NCBI RefSeq assembly: GCF_007713685.1
Contig: NZ_VMRJ01000004.1
Location: 469,700 to 533,699, forward strand
Reading direction: 5' to 3'
DNA length: 64,000 nucleotides
Source of the DNA: Hymenobacter setariae
Lineage (GTDB): Bacteria > Bacteroidota > Bacteroidia > Cytophagales > Hymenobacteraceae
Below are positions 42,861-50,285 of the stretch, in pieces. Position 1 is the stretch's first letter. Each line of letters begins with the position of its first letter. The notes below the pieces were generated by a model. The model was not told the origin of the DNA, searched no databases, and saw nothing but the letters and a program-made list of their open reading frames with translations. The position numbers and the translations under genes are program-made.

Positions 42861-44504
42861 CTACTTGCCAAACCGCACGCCAAAGAAGTCGCCCTTATTC
42901 CAGGTGGGGCGCTTCACGGCCTGGGCCACTTGGTAGCCAATGAGAAAGTTGAGCTGCGCATACTTGGCGCCGGCCGCCCAGTCAAAAGTGCCGCCCTCAA
43001 AATTGTCTTGCGGCTTATGGTAGGTTAGGGCGCGCCACTTCTGCACAGTCTCGCTAAGATTATTCTGGCCGTCGGCCGTTTTGTTGCCGTACTTGATGTG
43101 CAACGCCGGAATACCCTGCACTACGAAGCTGTACTGGTCGCTGCGAATGAAGCGGTTTTGAGTCGGCTCGGGGTCAGGCTCGATGCTGAGATTTAAGTAA
43201 TTGGCCGCCCGCGTCACTTCCGTAAGCAGCGACGAGTGGTCGGCACCTAGGGGCACCACCGCAAGCAGAGGCGCAATGAGCGTGGGCATGTCGGTGTTGA
43301 CATCGGCCACCAGCGCCCGCTGCGGCACCGTCGGCAGCTTGGCAAAATAGGCCGAGCCGATTAGTCCCATTTCCTCACCCGTCATCAGCACGAACAGCAC
43401 CGAGCGGCGAGGCTTAGACTTGAGGCCAGCATAGAGCTTGCTGATTTCGAGCACGCTGGCTACGCCCGTGGCATTGTCGTGCGCGCCATTGTATATCGAG
43501 TCGCCGTTGATGGCCGTGCCCACGCCTAGGTGGTCGAGGTGGGCGCTGTGCACCACGTACTCGTTTTTGAGGATGGGGTCGGAACCCGTGAGCTTACCCA
43601 CCACATTGTAGCTGTCTATGTCCTGGTAGCGGCTGCGGTAGTGGGCACTCAGCCGGCCCGTCAAAGCCACCGGGGCCGCTTTGCCACCGCGTAAGGTACC
43701 TAAGGCCCGCGTGGTATCAGTAGTGGCGCCCGCAAAAAGCTGTTGCAGCGTAGCCGGGCTAATAGACCCCACCAGTTGCACCGAGCCCGCTGCGTAGCTG
43801 CGCGACACTACCACTTGCCCATCGGGACCTAGGGCGCTCACTACACCTTTCGGAAACTCGGGTAGCTTGGCCTCGGCGTGGGCACTGGCCATCAGCACAC
43901 CCACCGCGCCGTGGCGAGCGGCTGTTTCAAGCACCGTGCGCACGTCAGCGAAGTATTGGCGCTCATTATCAGCAAACTGCTTAGGCGGCTGGCGCGTGAC
44001 TACTACCACCTTGCCCTTAGCATCGAGGCCAGCATAGTCGTCGTATTTTAGCTCGGGCGCCGAGATGCCGTAGCCCGCGAACACCAGTGGGGCATTGGCC
44101 ACATCCACCGCGGGCTGGCCAGGGTTAGGGTACACCGTAATGGCCGGGCCGTAGGCCAGCGGCTGGGTGGCCCCCGCAGCAGGCTGGTAGCTCAGCGTAG
44201 CACCCGGCTCTACAAAGGCGCGGCGCAGGCGCACTTTCTGGGTGTAGCCGCCTTGGTCGCCGGCCGGGGCCACGCCGTTTTTCTTAAACTGTGCGGCCAC
44301 GTAGTCTACGGCCATCTGGTAGCCGGGCGTGCCGGGCAGGCGGCCGCGCAGACGGTCGTCGGCCAGGTACCGCACGTGGGCTTCTAGGTCAGCGGGGCGC
44401 ACGGTCTGCAGTTGCTCGGCCACGGGCTTGGGCAGCGTGAGGGTTTGGGCGGCAGCCGGGAACGCCAGCATACTCGCACCTAGTAAATTAATCCAAATTT
44501 TCAT
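42861..44504 (-). CDS. M28-family zinc metallopeptidase, secreted
   Basis: A 547-residue exported aminopeptidase-type enzyme. Signal peptide at residues 1-20 (LLGASMLAFPAAAQ). A protease-associated (PA)-like domain lies between about residues 100 and 260. The di-zinc site follows: HSAHLDHLG (His, Asp bridge), GAHDNATGV (Asp), TGEEMGLIGS (Glu pair) and a DVNTDM-type Asp; the last His is in ALHIKYGN. All expected ligands are visible. It would release amino acids or dipeptides outside the cytoplasm. It starts 39 bp downstream of the HIT-NuiA gene. Confidence 0.9.
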   Translation of the reverse strand: MKIWINLLGASMLAFPAAAQTLTLPKPVAEQLQTVRPADLEAHVRYLADDRLRGRLPGTPGYQMAVDYVAAQFKKNGVAPAGDQGGYTQKVRLRRAFVEPGATLSYQPAAGATQPLAYGPAITVYPNPGQPAVDVANAPLVFAGYGISAPELKYDDYAGLDAKGKVVVVTRQPPKQFADNERQYFADVRTVLETAARHGAVGVLMASAHAEAKLPEFPKGVVSALGPDGQVVVSRSYAAGSVQLVGSISPATLQQLFAGATTDTTRALGTLRGGKAAPVALTGRLSAHYRSRYQDIDSYNVVGKLTGSDPILKNEYVVHSAHLDHLGVGTAINGDSIYNGAHDNATGVASVLEISKLYAGLKSKPRRSVLFVLMTGEEMGLIGSAYFAKLPTVPQRALVADVNTDMPTLIAPLLAVVPLGADHSSLLTEVTRAANYLNLSIEPDPEPTQNRFIRSDQYSFVVQGIPALHIKYGNKTADGQNNLSETVQKWRALTYHKPQDNFEGGTFDWAAGAKYAQLNFLIGYQVAQAVKRPTWNKGDFFGVRFGK

Positions 44505-44543
44505 AAAAGGGTATCAAGTTAGTAAGCCAGTTAGGCACACCAC

Positions 44544-45401
44544 CTAGGTCTCTGTCAGCACGGTTTTGAACCCAGCTAACCGCCCTGCTACATCGCGGCC
44601 CAGCGCGTAGGCGTGCACCTGGGTTCCCTCGCCGATGCGGTACACCTGCGCGCCGTCCAATTCTTGCTTCATATAAAGCTGCAAGGCTTTGTAGCGGTTG
44701 GCAATACTTACATCGCCCGACTTGCCGCTATCCGCAGTTTGGTTGCGCAAAAACTGGGTGAGCTCCACTTTCTCTACGTTGGCTCCAGCAGGCTCCCCTA
44801 GGGCCTGTAGCAACTGAGCATCGGAAAGGTCACCGGTGGGCGCGGCATAGCTCACGGCTTCAAGCGGGGCCTCTGCTTCGCTGCTGAATACCAAGCCTTC
44901 AGTTAGTTTTTGCAACTGAGTTAGCGTCGCATCATTGGGGTCAGCAGCGGGCGCGGCGGTAGTTCTAGCGGCCGATGCAGCAGCGGGCGCGGGCAGGCCA
45001 CTGCCCCCTGGCACCTGGGCCGCAATGGCGGCAGCTAGCTCCTGCATGCGCTCGGCAGGCACGGTTATTTTGGGGTTGGCAAAATTCATATCCCCCACCT
45101 TGTTCATCGGGATGAGATGGATATGTGCGTGGGGCACTTCTAGCCCAATCACCGCCACGCCAATGCGCCGGCACGGTACGGCCGCCTGCACGCCCTTGGC
45201 CACGCGCTGGGCAAAGACATGCAGCGCCGCCAGCGCCTGGGGCGTCATGTCAAAAATGTAGTCGACTTCCTTCTTGGGGATAACAAGCGTGTGGCCTTCG
45301 ACCAGCGGCGTAATGTCAAGAAACGCGAGGTGGTCAGCGTCTTCGGCCACCTTATGGGCGGGCAGCTCGCCCGAAACGATGCGAGAGAAAATAGAAGGCA
45401 T
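44544..45401 (-). CDS. HIT-domain protein fused to a NuiA-like nuclease-inhibitor domain
   Basis: A 285-residue two-domain protein. Residues 1-115 are a HIT domain: FSRIVSGELPAHKVAED, LVIPKKEVD and the triad HAHIHL (His91, His93, His95), as in nucleotide hydrolases or transferases of the Hint type. An Ala/Pro linker (131-156) leads to a nuclease A inhibitor (NuiA)-like domain (157-285): LTEGLVFSSEAEAPLEAV, RYKALQLYMKQEL, QVYRIGEG and the C-terminal AGFKTVLTET. Anabaena NuiA ends in a very similar ...VVET, whose terminal residue binds the nuclease metal site. No signal peptide, so cytoplasmic. The fusion is unusual. The greA gene is upstream with a terminator between. Confidence 0.8.
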   Translation of the reverse strand: MPSIFSRIVSGELPAHKVAEDADHLAFLDITPLVEGHTLVIPKKEVDYIFDMTPQALAALHVFAQRVAKGVQAAVPCRRIGVAVIGLEVPHAHIHLIPMNKVGDMNFANPKITVPAERMQELAAAIAAQVPGGSGLPAPAAASAARTTAAPAADPNDATLTQLQKLTEGLVFSSEAEAPLEAVSYAAPTGDLSDAQLLQALGEPAGANVEKVELTQFLRNQTADSGKSGDVSIANRYKALQLYMKQELDGAQVYRIGEGTQVHAYALGRDVAGRLAGFKTVLTET

Positions 45402-45410
45402 TTTGATTGG

Positions 45411-45546
45411 CTATTAGCTACTGGCCGTTAGCTGCTAGCTTCCAGCCGGTGAATGGTGACGCTAATAACGACAAAAGGCCGCTGATTCGCTCAGCGGCCT
45501 TTCTATACATGAAAAGCTAACAGCTAGCAGCCAGAAGCTAACAGCC
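45411..45546. repeat. Composite AGCTAACAGC-type inverted repeat flanking a terminator
   Basis: The left arm (45411-45440) and right arm (45515-45546) pair imperfectly over about 30 bp, enclosing the 12-bp terminator stem at 45474-45502. Located between greA and the HIT-NuiA gene. Confidence 0.6.
45474..45502 (-). terminator. Terminator of greA
   Basis: Perfect 12-bp arms (45474-45485, 45491-45502) AAAGGCCGCTGA with a five-base loop; on the minus strand a T-rich stretch follows. Confidence 0.8.
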
Positions 45547-45552
45547 CAAAAA

Positions 45553-46026
45553 TTACCGACCTACCTCCAAAATCTCAAATTGGAGCTTGCCAGCGGGCAC
45601 CGTGATTTCGGCTACGTCGCCGGCCGATTTGCCCAGCAATCCTTTGCCGATAGGCGACTTAATGGAGATTTTACCAGCGGCCAAGTTGGCTTCTTCCTCA
45701 GCTACCAGCAGGTAGTCGAGCACCATGTTGTTTTTGAGGTTCTTCAGTTTCACCTTGCTCTGAATGAGCACTTTGCTGAAGTCCATATTCGTCTCGTCCA
45801 AGATGCGGGCGTTGCCGACCACTTCTTCGAGCTTCGATATTTTTAGTTCGAGCAAGCCTTGGGCGTCTTTAGCAGCGTCGTACTCGGCGTTCTCGCTCAA
45901 GTCGCCCTTATCGCGGGCTTCGCGCAGGTCTTCGGCGGCCTTGGCGCGGCCCCGCACTTTGAGGTCCTGAAGTTCGTCTTTCAGCTTTTGCAGGCCCTCG
46001 GCGGTGTAATAATTAATAGTAGCCAT
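45553..46026 (-). CDS. greA: Transcription elongation factor GreA
   Basis: A 157-residue GreA. The N-terminal coiled coil (YYTAEGLQKLKDELQDLK at the start, acidic DLSENAEYDAAK at its tip) inserts into the RNA polymerase secondary channel and stimulates RNA cleavage by stalled polymerase. The C-terminal FKBP-like domain (SPIGKGLLGKSAGDVAEITVP) is complete. A -7 box and a terminator-like hairpin lie in its leader, which raises the possibility of attenuation. The length is standard. Confidence 0.96.
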   Translation of the reverse strand: MATINYYTAEGLQKLKDELQDLKVRGRAKAAEDLREARDKGDLSENAEYDAAKDAQGLLELKISKLEEVVGNARILDETNMDFSKVLIQSKVKLKNLKNNMVLDYLLVAEEEANLAAGKISIKSPIGKGLLGKSAGDVAEITVPAGKLQFEILEVGR

Positions 46027-46076
46027 AAGTGGTCAGGACTGTTTTCGCGTAGCGGGTGGGTCTGATAAAAAAGAAA

Positions 46077-46107
46077 GAGAACGGCTGGCACCTGGCCAGC
46101 CGTTCTC
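46077..46107 (-). terminator. Terminator-like hairpin in the greA leader
   Basis: Perfect 13-bp arms (46077-46089, 46095-46107) with a five-base loop and, on the minus strand, a following T-rich run (TTTCTTTTTTATC). It lies between the TATCTTTG box (46122-46129) and the greA start codon, so it may attenuate greA transcription. Confidence 0.7.
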
Positions 46108-46121
46108 CCCCATAGGTAAGG

Positions 46122-46129
46122 CAAAGATA
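46122..46129 (-). promoter_or_regulatory. Candidate -7 box (TATCTTTG) for greA
   Basis: Minus-strand TATCTTTG matches TAnnTTTG, 95 bp before greA and upstream of the leader hairpin. No TTG seen at the exact -33 position. Confidence 0.45.
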
Positions 46130-46237
46130 CGGCAAAAAGTTGGGCCTTGGTACTCCGGCCCTGCCAGCGCATACCTAGGGAAGCAAGCAGCAAGGCCGTG
46201 CTTAAACCCGAGATGGCTAGGATGGCGGCACTAGTAC

Positions 46238-47179
46238 TTACTCACCCAGTAGCACCCGAATTTTCTCTACTAGCACTTCATTAATACGCTGATAGCTCTG
46301 GTGCGTCCAGCCGCCGACGTGGGGCGACAGCACCACATTTGGGGCGGTGCGCAAGTAGTCGAAGCTGGCCTGCTGAGCGGGCGTGAGGGTGGCGAGCTTT
46401 TCGTTGTCGAGCACGTCGAGGGCCGCGCCGCGCACCTGGCCGCTTTGCAGGCGGGCCACCAGGGCGGCTTGGTCGAGCACCTCGCCACGGGCGGTATTCA
46501 GCAGCCAGATGTGGTGCGGGAAGGCCGCCAGAAACGCCTCATTCACAAACTGGTGGTTGGCCTCGAAGTACGGAATGTGGATGCTCAGCACCTCGGCCCG
46601 CGCTTGCAGCTCGGCCAGCGGCACCAGTTCGGCGTTGCCGTCGGTGGTCACGGCCGGGTCGTGGTCGTGGGCCAGCACCGTGCAGCCGAAGCCGCGCAGG
46701 CGCTTGGCAAACGCCCGGCCCATGTGCCCGTAGCCGAGCAGGCCCACGGTTTTGGTACCTAGCTCTTCGCCGCGGTTGGCTTCGCGGTGCCACTCGGCGC
46801 GGCGCACTTCGGCGTCGGCCGTCACGGTGTGGCGCAGCAGCGCCAGCAATTGGCCCACCGCAAACTCGCCCACCGCGTCGCGGTTGCCCTCGGGGGCATT
46901 CACGAGCGTCACGCCCGCGGCGGCCAGGGCGTCCTCGTCGATGTTATCGACGCCGGCGCCGGCGCGGGCCACGTAGCGCAGCTGCGGGCCGTGGGCCAGC
47001 AGCGCAGCCGTGATACGCATTTTGCTGCGCACCATTAGCCCTAGGTAGGGCTTGGCCGCCAGGGCGGCGGGCACGTCGGCGGCAGCTAACTTAGGTTGAT
47101 AGTCACCCTCGACGCCGATGCTGCGGAGCATCGGCAAAAGCGAGGGGTGCATTTCGTCTATTATCAGGCAGAGGTTCAT
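46238..47179 (-). CDS. D-2-hydroxyacid dehydrogenase (phosphoglycerate-dehydrogenase-like)
   Basis: A 313-residue NAD-dependent dehydrogenase. It has the substrate-domain GLMVRSKMRI and RAGAGVDNID (Arg), the cofactor motif VGLLGYGHMGRAFAKRL, NTARGEVLDQAAL (catalytic Arg) and the Glu/His pair: Glu in ALDVLDNEKL and His in SPHVGGWTHQS. It resembles SerA-type enzymes but lacks the ACT domain, so its substrate (phosphoglycerate, glycerate or glyoxylate) is open. Only one base separates it from the upstream 47181-47582 gene, so it is probably the last gene of an rsmA operon. Confidence 0.85.
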   Translation of the reverse strand: MNLCLIIDEMHPSLLPMLRSIGVEGDYQPKLAAADVPAALAAKPYLGLMVRSKMRITAALLAHGPQLRYVARAGAGVDNIDEDALAAAGVTLVNAPEGNRDAVGEFAVGQLLALLRHTVTADAEVRRAEWHREANRGEELGTKTVGLLGYGHMGRAFAKRLRGFGCTVLAHDHDPAVTTDGNAELVPLAELQARAEVLSIHIPYFEANHQFVNEAFLAAFPHHIWLLNTARGEVLDQAALVARLQSGQVRGAALDVLDNEKLATLTPAQQASFDYLRTAPNVVLSPHVGGWTHQSYQRINEVLVEKIRVLLGE

Positions 47180-47180
47180 G

Positions 47181-47582
47181 TTAAAATCTTCCTACTGGGC
47201 GCAGCGCCGAATCGCCGGTCAGTTGCACCATCTTTCTATCTAACTCAGACCTAGAAAACGGCCCGAGCCTGTTTTGTTGCACCTCTGCCAGTGACGAGGC
47301 TCGTAGCGGAAAAGCAAAGTAAAAATTGATGCCCGCCCGTGCTACTACGTAGCTGTCATTGCGCTGGGTATCATAAACCTTGTCTAACAAAGGCTCGTCA
47401 GCAAATTTCTCTGGGTCTTTGTGCCAATGCAACGCGGTACCCTCGTCATAATTAGCCGTGTAATAGCCACCACCTAATGAACGGATGTCATCCCCATCAA
47501 AGAACTCATTTGATACGACGTACCAGCCTAAACATAAGGCTACTATCGCTCCTACCCAATAAGATAATGACTTGTGTGCCAC
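47181..47582 (-). CDS. Hypothetical small membrane-anchored protein
   Basis: Not recognised. The 133 residues begin with a GTG start and one transmembrane segment (VGAIVALCLGWYVV, about residues 10-23), followed by an exported or cytosolic domain with GGGYYTANYDEGTALHW and charged loops. It lies between rsmA (7 bp) and the hydroxyacid dehydrogenase (1 bp). The tight spacing supports a real gene. Confidence 0.7.
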   Translation of the reverse strand: MAHKSLSYWVGAIVALCLGWYVVSNEFFDGDDIRSLGGGYYTANYDEGTALHWHKDPEKFADEPLLDKVYDTQRNDSYVVARAGINFYFAFPLRASSLAEVQQNRLGPFSRSELDRKMVQLTGDSALRPVGRF

Positions 47583-47589
47583 TGTTGCG

Positions 47590-48381
47590 CTAGGCTAACT
47601 GGCCTGAAACCAGATTTGTCAATTCCACAAACTCCCCTACCCCCAGCTGCTCGGCGCGCTTGTCGAATAGCTCCCCACTCATAGCCTCACTAGATAGACC
47701 TAAGGGCTTCAGGGCATTGCGCAGGGTCTTGCGGCGGGTTGAGAAGGCTTGTTTCACGACCCGGAAGAACAGCTTCTCGTCGCAGTCCAGCTTTTCGGTG
47801 GCATTGCGGGTGAGGCGCACCACGGCCGACTCGACCTTGGGCGGCGGGATGAACACGTGCGGCGGCACCGTAAACAAGTACTCGATGTCGTAGTACGCCT
47901 GCAAAAGCACGCTCAAAATGCCGTAGGTTTTAGAGCCAGGCGGCTCGGCCAGGCGTTCGGCCACTTCCTTCTGAATCATGCCCACCACCTCGCGCACCTG
48001 CTGCCGATTGGCGAGCACCTGGAAGAATATCTGGCTGCTGATGTTATAGGGAAAGTTGCCGATAATAGCCAGCGGCTGCCCCGGAAACATCGTCCCTAGG
48101 TCCTGCCGCAGAAAGTCGGTGGCATAGATGCGCGGGGCCAGCGCCGGGTAGTGCTGCCCTAGGTAGGCTACCGACTCTTGGTCAATCTCGACCACGCTGG
48201 TCTGGTAAGCCGGATTTTCGAGCAGGTACTGCGTGAGCACGCCCATGCCAGGACCGATTTCGAGTACCTCGCGCACCCCATCGGGCAGGCGCAGGCTCTC
48301 CACAATGCGGCGGGCAATGTTAGGGTCGGCCAAAAAGTGCTGACCTAGGTGTTTTTTGGGGCGAACGGCAGGTTGGGCCAC
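47590..48381 (-). CDS. rsmA: 16S rRNA dimethyladenosine transferase (RsmA/KsgA)
   Basis: A 263-residue methyltransferase that dimethylates two adenosines in helix 45 of 16S rRNA during ribosome maturation. Landmarks: PKKHLGQHFLADPNIARRIV at the N-terminus, VLEIGPGMGVLTQYLL (SAM motif I), VEIDQESV, IIGNFPYNIS (NLPY-type catalytic motif), and VPPHVFIPPPKVESAVVRL. I choose the GTG at 48381, 10 residues before the conserved HLGQ motif; the frame reading further upstream to 48465 runs into a repeat hairpin and is not conserved. Confidence 0.95.
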   Translation of the reverse strand: MAQPAVRPKKHLGQHFLADPNIARRIVESLRLPDGVREVLEIGPGMGVLTQYLLENPAYQTSVVEIDQESVAYLGQHYPALAPRIYATDFLRQDLGTMFPGQPLAIIGNFPYNISSQIFFQVLANRQQVREVVGMIQKEVAERLAEPPGSKTYGILSVLLQAYYDIEYLFTVPPHVFIPPPKVESAVVRLTRNATEKLDCDEKLFFRVVKQAFSTRRKTLRNALKPLGLSSEAMSGELFDKRAEQLGVGEFVELTNLVSGQLA

Positions 48382-48405
48382 GGCAAGAGTATCAGTTAAA
48401 AGCAG

Positions 48406-48490
48406 TTGGCATGCTGACGAAGGAAGCATCTCATCAGGAAAGGGCGGTACCATGCATTCTGACAAGATGCTTCCTTCGTCAGCATGACAA
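48406..48490. repeat. TTGxCATGCTGACG-headed inverted repeat
   Basis: Arms 48406-48431 and 48465-48490 are 26-bp inverted copies with one mismatch. The head TTGTCATGCTGA is shared with the hairpins at 32535, 34531 and 58515. It lies between the M1 peptidase and rsmA, both on the minus strand. Confidence 0.8.
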
Positions 48491-48506
48491 CCGTGAGGCT
48501 AGCTAA

Positions 48507-50168
48507 TTAGTCTATTAGCACGCCTACGTAGTAGTTAAACGTGTCGACCTCCACATTGTCTTTAGTGGCGCCCGGCAGGTCGAGCGCAGCCCACTTGGTG
48601 GTCGGCGTCACGAAGCGGTACTCGCCGCCCTTGGTGCGCACCCGCACGGGCAGGTCGAAGTTTGGCACCGAGGCCACCCAACGCCCTAGGAGCTGGTTTT
48701 TCTCCATTCGCATTTCAAGCACCGGCAGTTCGCCGTGCTGAAGGTATTGGGCAAAGACCCGGCTGAAATCACGGCCCGATTCCTTATTGATGTAGTCGAT
48801 AACCTGCTGGCCAGTCACGGTCTGGTGGTAGAAAGTCTTGCTGAGGCCACGCAGAATATTGCGCCACTTGGTATCGTCGTTGATGGTAGTGCGCACCATG
48901 TTGAGCAGACTGGCGCCCTTATCATACATGTCGCCAGAGCCCTCTTTGTTCACGCCGTAGGGGCCGATGATGGGGCCGTCGTTTTGGATGTTGCGGCGCT
49001 GGCCGTGCAGGTATTCCTGCCCCGCCTGCTTGCCGTACTGCGTCTCCACAAACAGACCTTCGGAGTAGCAGGTGAAGCTTTCGTGCACCCACATATCGGC
49101 GATATCCTTAGTGGTGATGTTGTTACCAAACCACTCGTGACCGCTTTCGTGGATGATGATGAAGTCGAACTTGTCGCCCCAGCCGGTGTTCGAGCGGTCG
49201 CGCCCTAGGTAGCCATTTTGGTATTTATTGCCATAAGCCACAGCGCTCTGGTGTTCCATTCCAAGGTGCGGCGTTTCTACCAGCTTGTAACCATCTTGGT
49301 AAAACGGATATGGCCCAAACCACGCTTCCATGCTCTTGAGCATAGGCTTCACGTTGGCGGCAAACTGCTTTTTAGCCTTCTCTAGGCTTTCGGGCAGCAC
49401 CCAGTAGTCAAGCGAAAGCGGCCCTTTCTCGCCCTGATACGTGTCGGAAAAGTGGCTATAATTAGCCACGTTCAGGGCCACGTCGTAGTTGTTGATGGGG
49501 TTGCGCACGGCCCAGTCGTAGCGAGTGTAGCCACCTGCTAGCTTCTTGGTGCCACGCAAGCGGCCATTTGACACGTCTTTTAGCCCCTGCGGCACGGCCA
49601 CGCTGATGAGCATGCTGTCCACCTCATCAGCTTGTTGGTCTTTGGTAGGCCACCAGATGCTGGCGCCCACGCCCTGGCAGGCCGTGGCTACCCATGGTTG
49701 GCCCTGCGCATCCTGCGCGAACACCACACCACCATCCCAGGGTGCTTTTTTGGCGATAGTCGGGAAGCCCGAGTATTCGACCGTAAACTCGTCGCGAGTG
49801 CCTTTTTTAATAGGCTGGGGAAAGGTCACGAATACGGCGTTGGCCTCGCGCTTATAAGGTACTTCTCGCCCGTGGTACAGCACCTTGCCTACCTCTAAGT
49901 TGGCAAATAGGTCGAATTGCAGCCGCGTAAAATCTTGGGTAGCCGTGAAGCGGAACAGATTAGAGCCACTGATATACTTGCGGGCCACATCGAGCTTCAC
50001 ATCGAGGTGGTAGTAGTTGATATCGTAGCAGGTGCGGGCGGCGGGCTGCCCACCGCGCAGCGAATCGGCGCGGGTGAAAGTCGCTTTCGGCTGCATTAAT
50101 TGGGCCGAAGCCAGCAGCGATGAGCCGAGCAGCGGCAGCAGTAGCCGGAGAGTTTTCCGAAGAATCAT
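48507..50168 (-). CDS. M1-family zinc aminopeptidase, secreted
   Basis: A 553-residue gluzincin. Signal peptide LRLLLPLLGSSLLASAQ at the N-terminus. The beta-domain carries CYDINYYHLDVKLDV; the catalytic core has GMEHQSAVAYGN (GxMEN-like), then IIHESGHEWFGN (HExxH zinc site) and WVHESFTCYSEGLF (third ligand Glu). It should release N-terminal residues from peptides outside the cytoplasm. Start at 50168 (MILRKTLR) gives the signal peptide. It diverges from the leucyl aminopeptidase gene across a spacer with two small palindromes. Confidence 0.92.
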   Translation of the reverse strand: MILRKTLRLLLPLLGSSLLASAQLMQPKATFTRADSLRGGQPAARTCYDINYYHLDVKLDVARKYISGSNLFRFTATQDFTRLQFDLFANLEVGKVLYHGREVPYKREANAVFVTFPQPIKKGTRDEFTVEYSGFPTIAKKAPWDGGVVFAQDAQGQPWVATACQGVGASIWWPTKDQQADEVDSMLISVAVPQGLKDVSNGRLRGTKKLAGGYTRYDWAVRNPINNYDVALNVANYSHFSDTYQGEKGPLSLDYWVLPESLEKAKKQFAANVKPMLKSMEAWFGPYPFYQDGYKLVETPHLGMEHQSAVAYGNKYQNGYLGRDRSNTGWGDKFDFIIIHESGHEWFGNNITTKDIADMWVHESFTCYSEGLFVETQYGKQAGQEYLHGQRRNIQNDGPIIGPYGVNKEGSGDMYDKGASLLNMVRTTINDDTKWRNILRGLSKTFYHQTVTGQQVIDYINKESGRDFSRVFAQYLQHGELPVLEMRMEKNQLLGRWVASVPNFDLPVRVRTKGGEYRFVTPTTKWAALDLPGATKDNVEVDTFNYYVGVLID

Positions 50169-50181
50169 GGGGGTGTAAAGC

Positions 50182-50243
50182 GAAGTGGCACGCCACTTCT
50201 TCTGAGAGCAGACCTGACGCAAAACGGAGTGCCACTCCGTTTT
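50182..50243. repeat. Two short palindromes between divergent aminopeptidase genes
   Basis: First: 50182-50189 with 50192-50199 (GAAGTGGC/GCCACTTC). Second: 50221-50231 with 50233-50243 (AAAACGGAGTG/CACTCCGTTTT). The tandem hairpins fill the short divergent region and may influence expression of either gene. Confidence 0.65.
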
Positions 50244-50285
50244 ACAATACCTTCACGCCAAAGTTACGTTTCTATTTGTTGCTCT

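Noticed and set aside
48382..48465. N-terminal extension of rsmA
   Set aside because: The codons run into the 48406-48490 hairpin, and the conserved domain starts just after the GTG at 48381.
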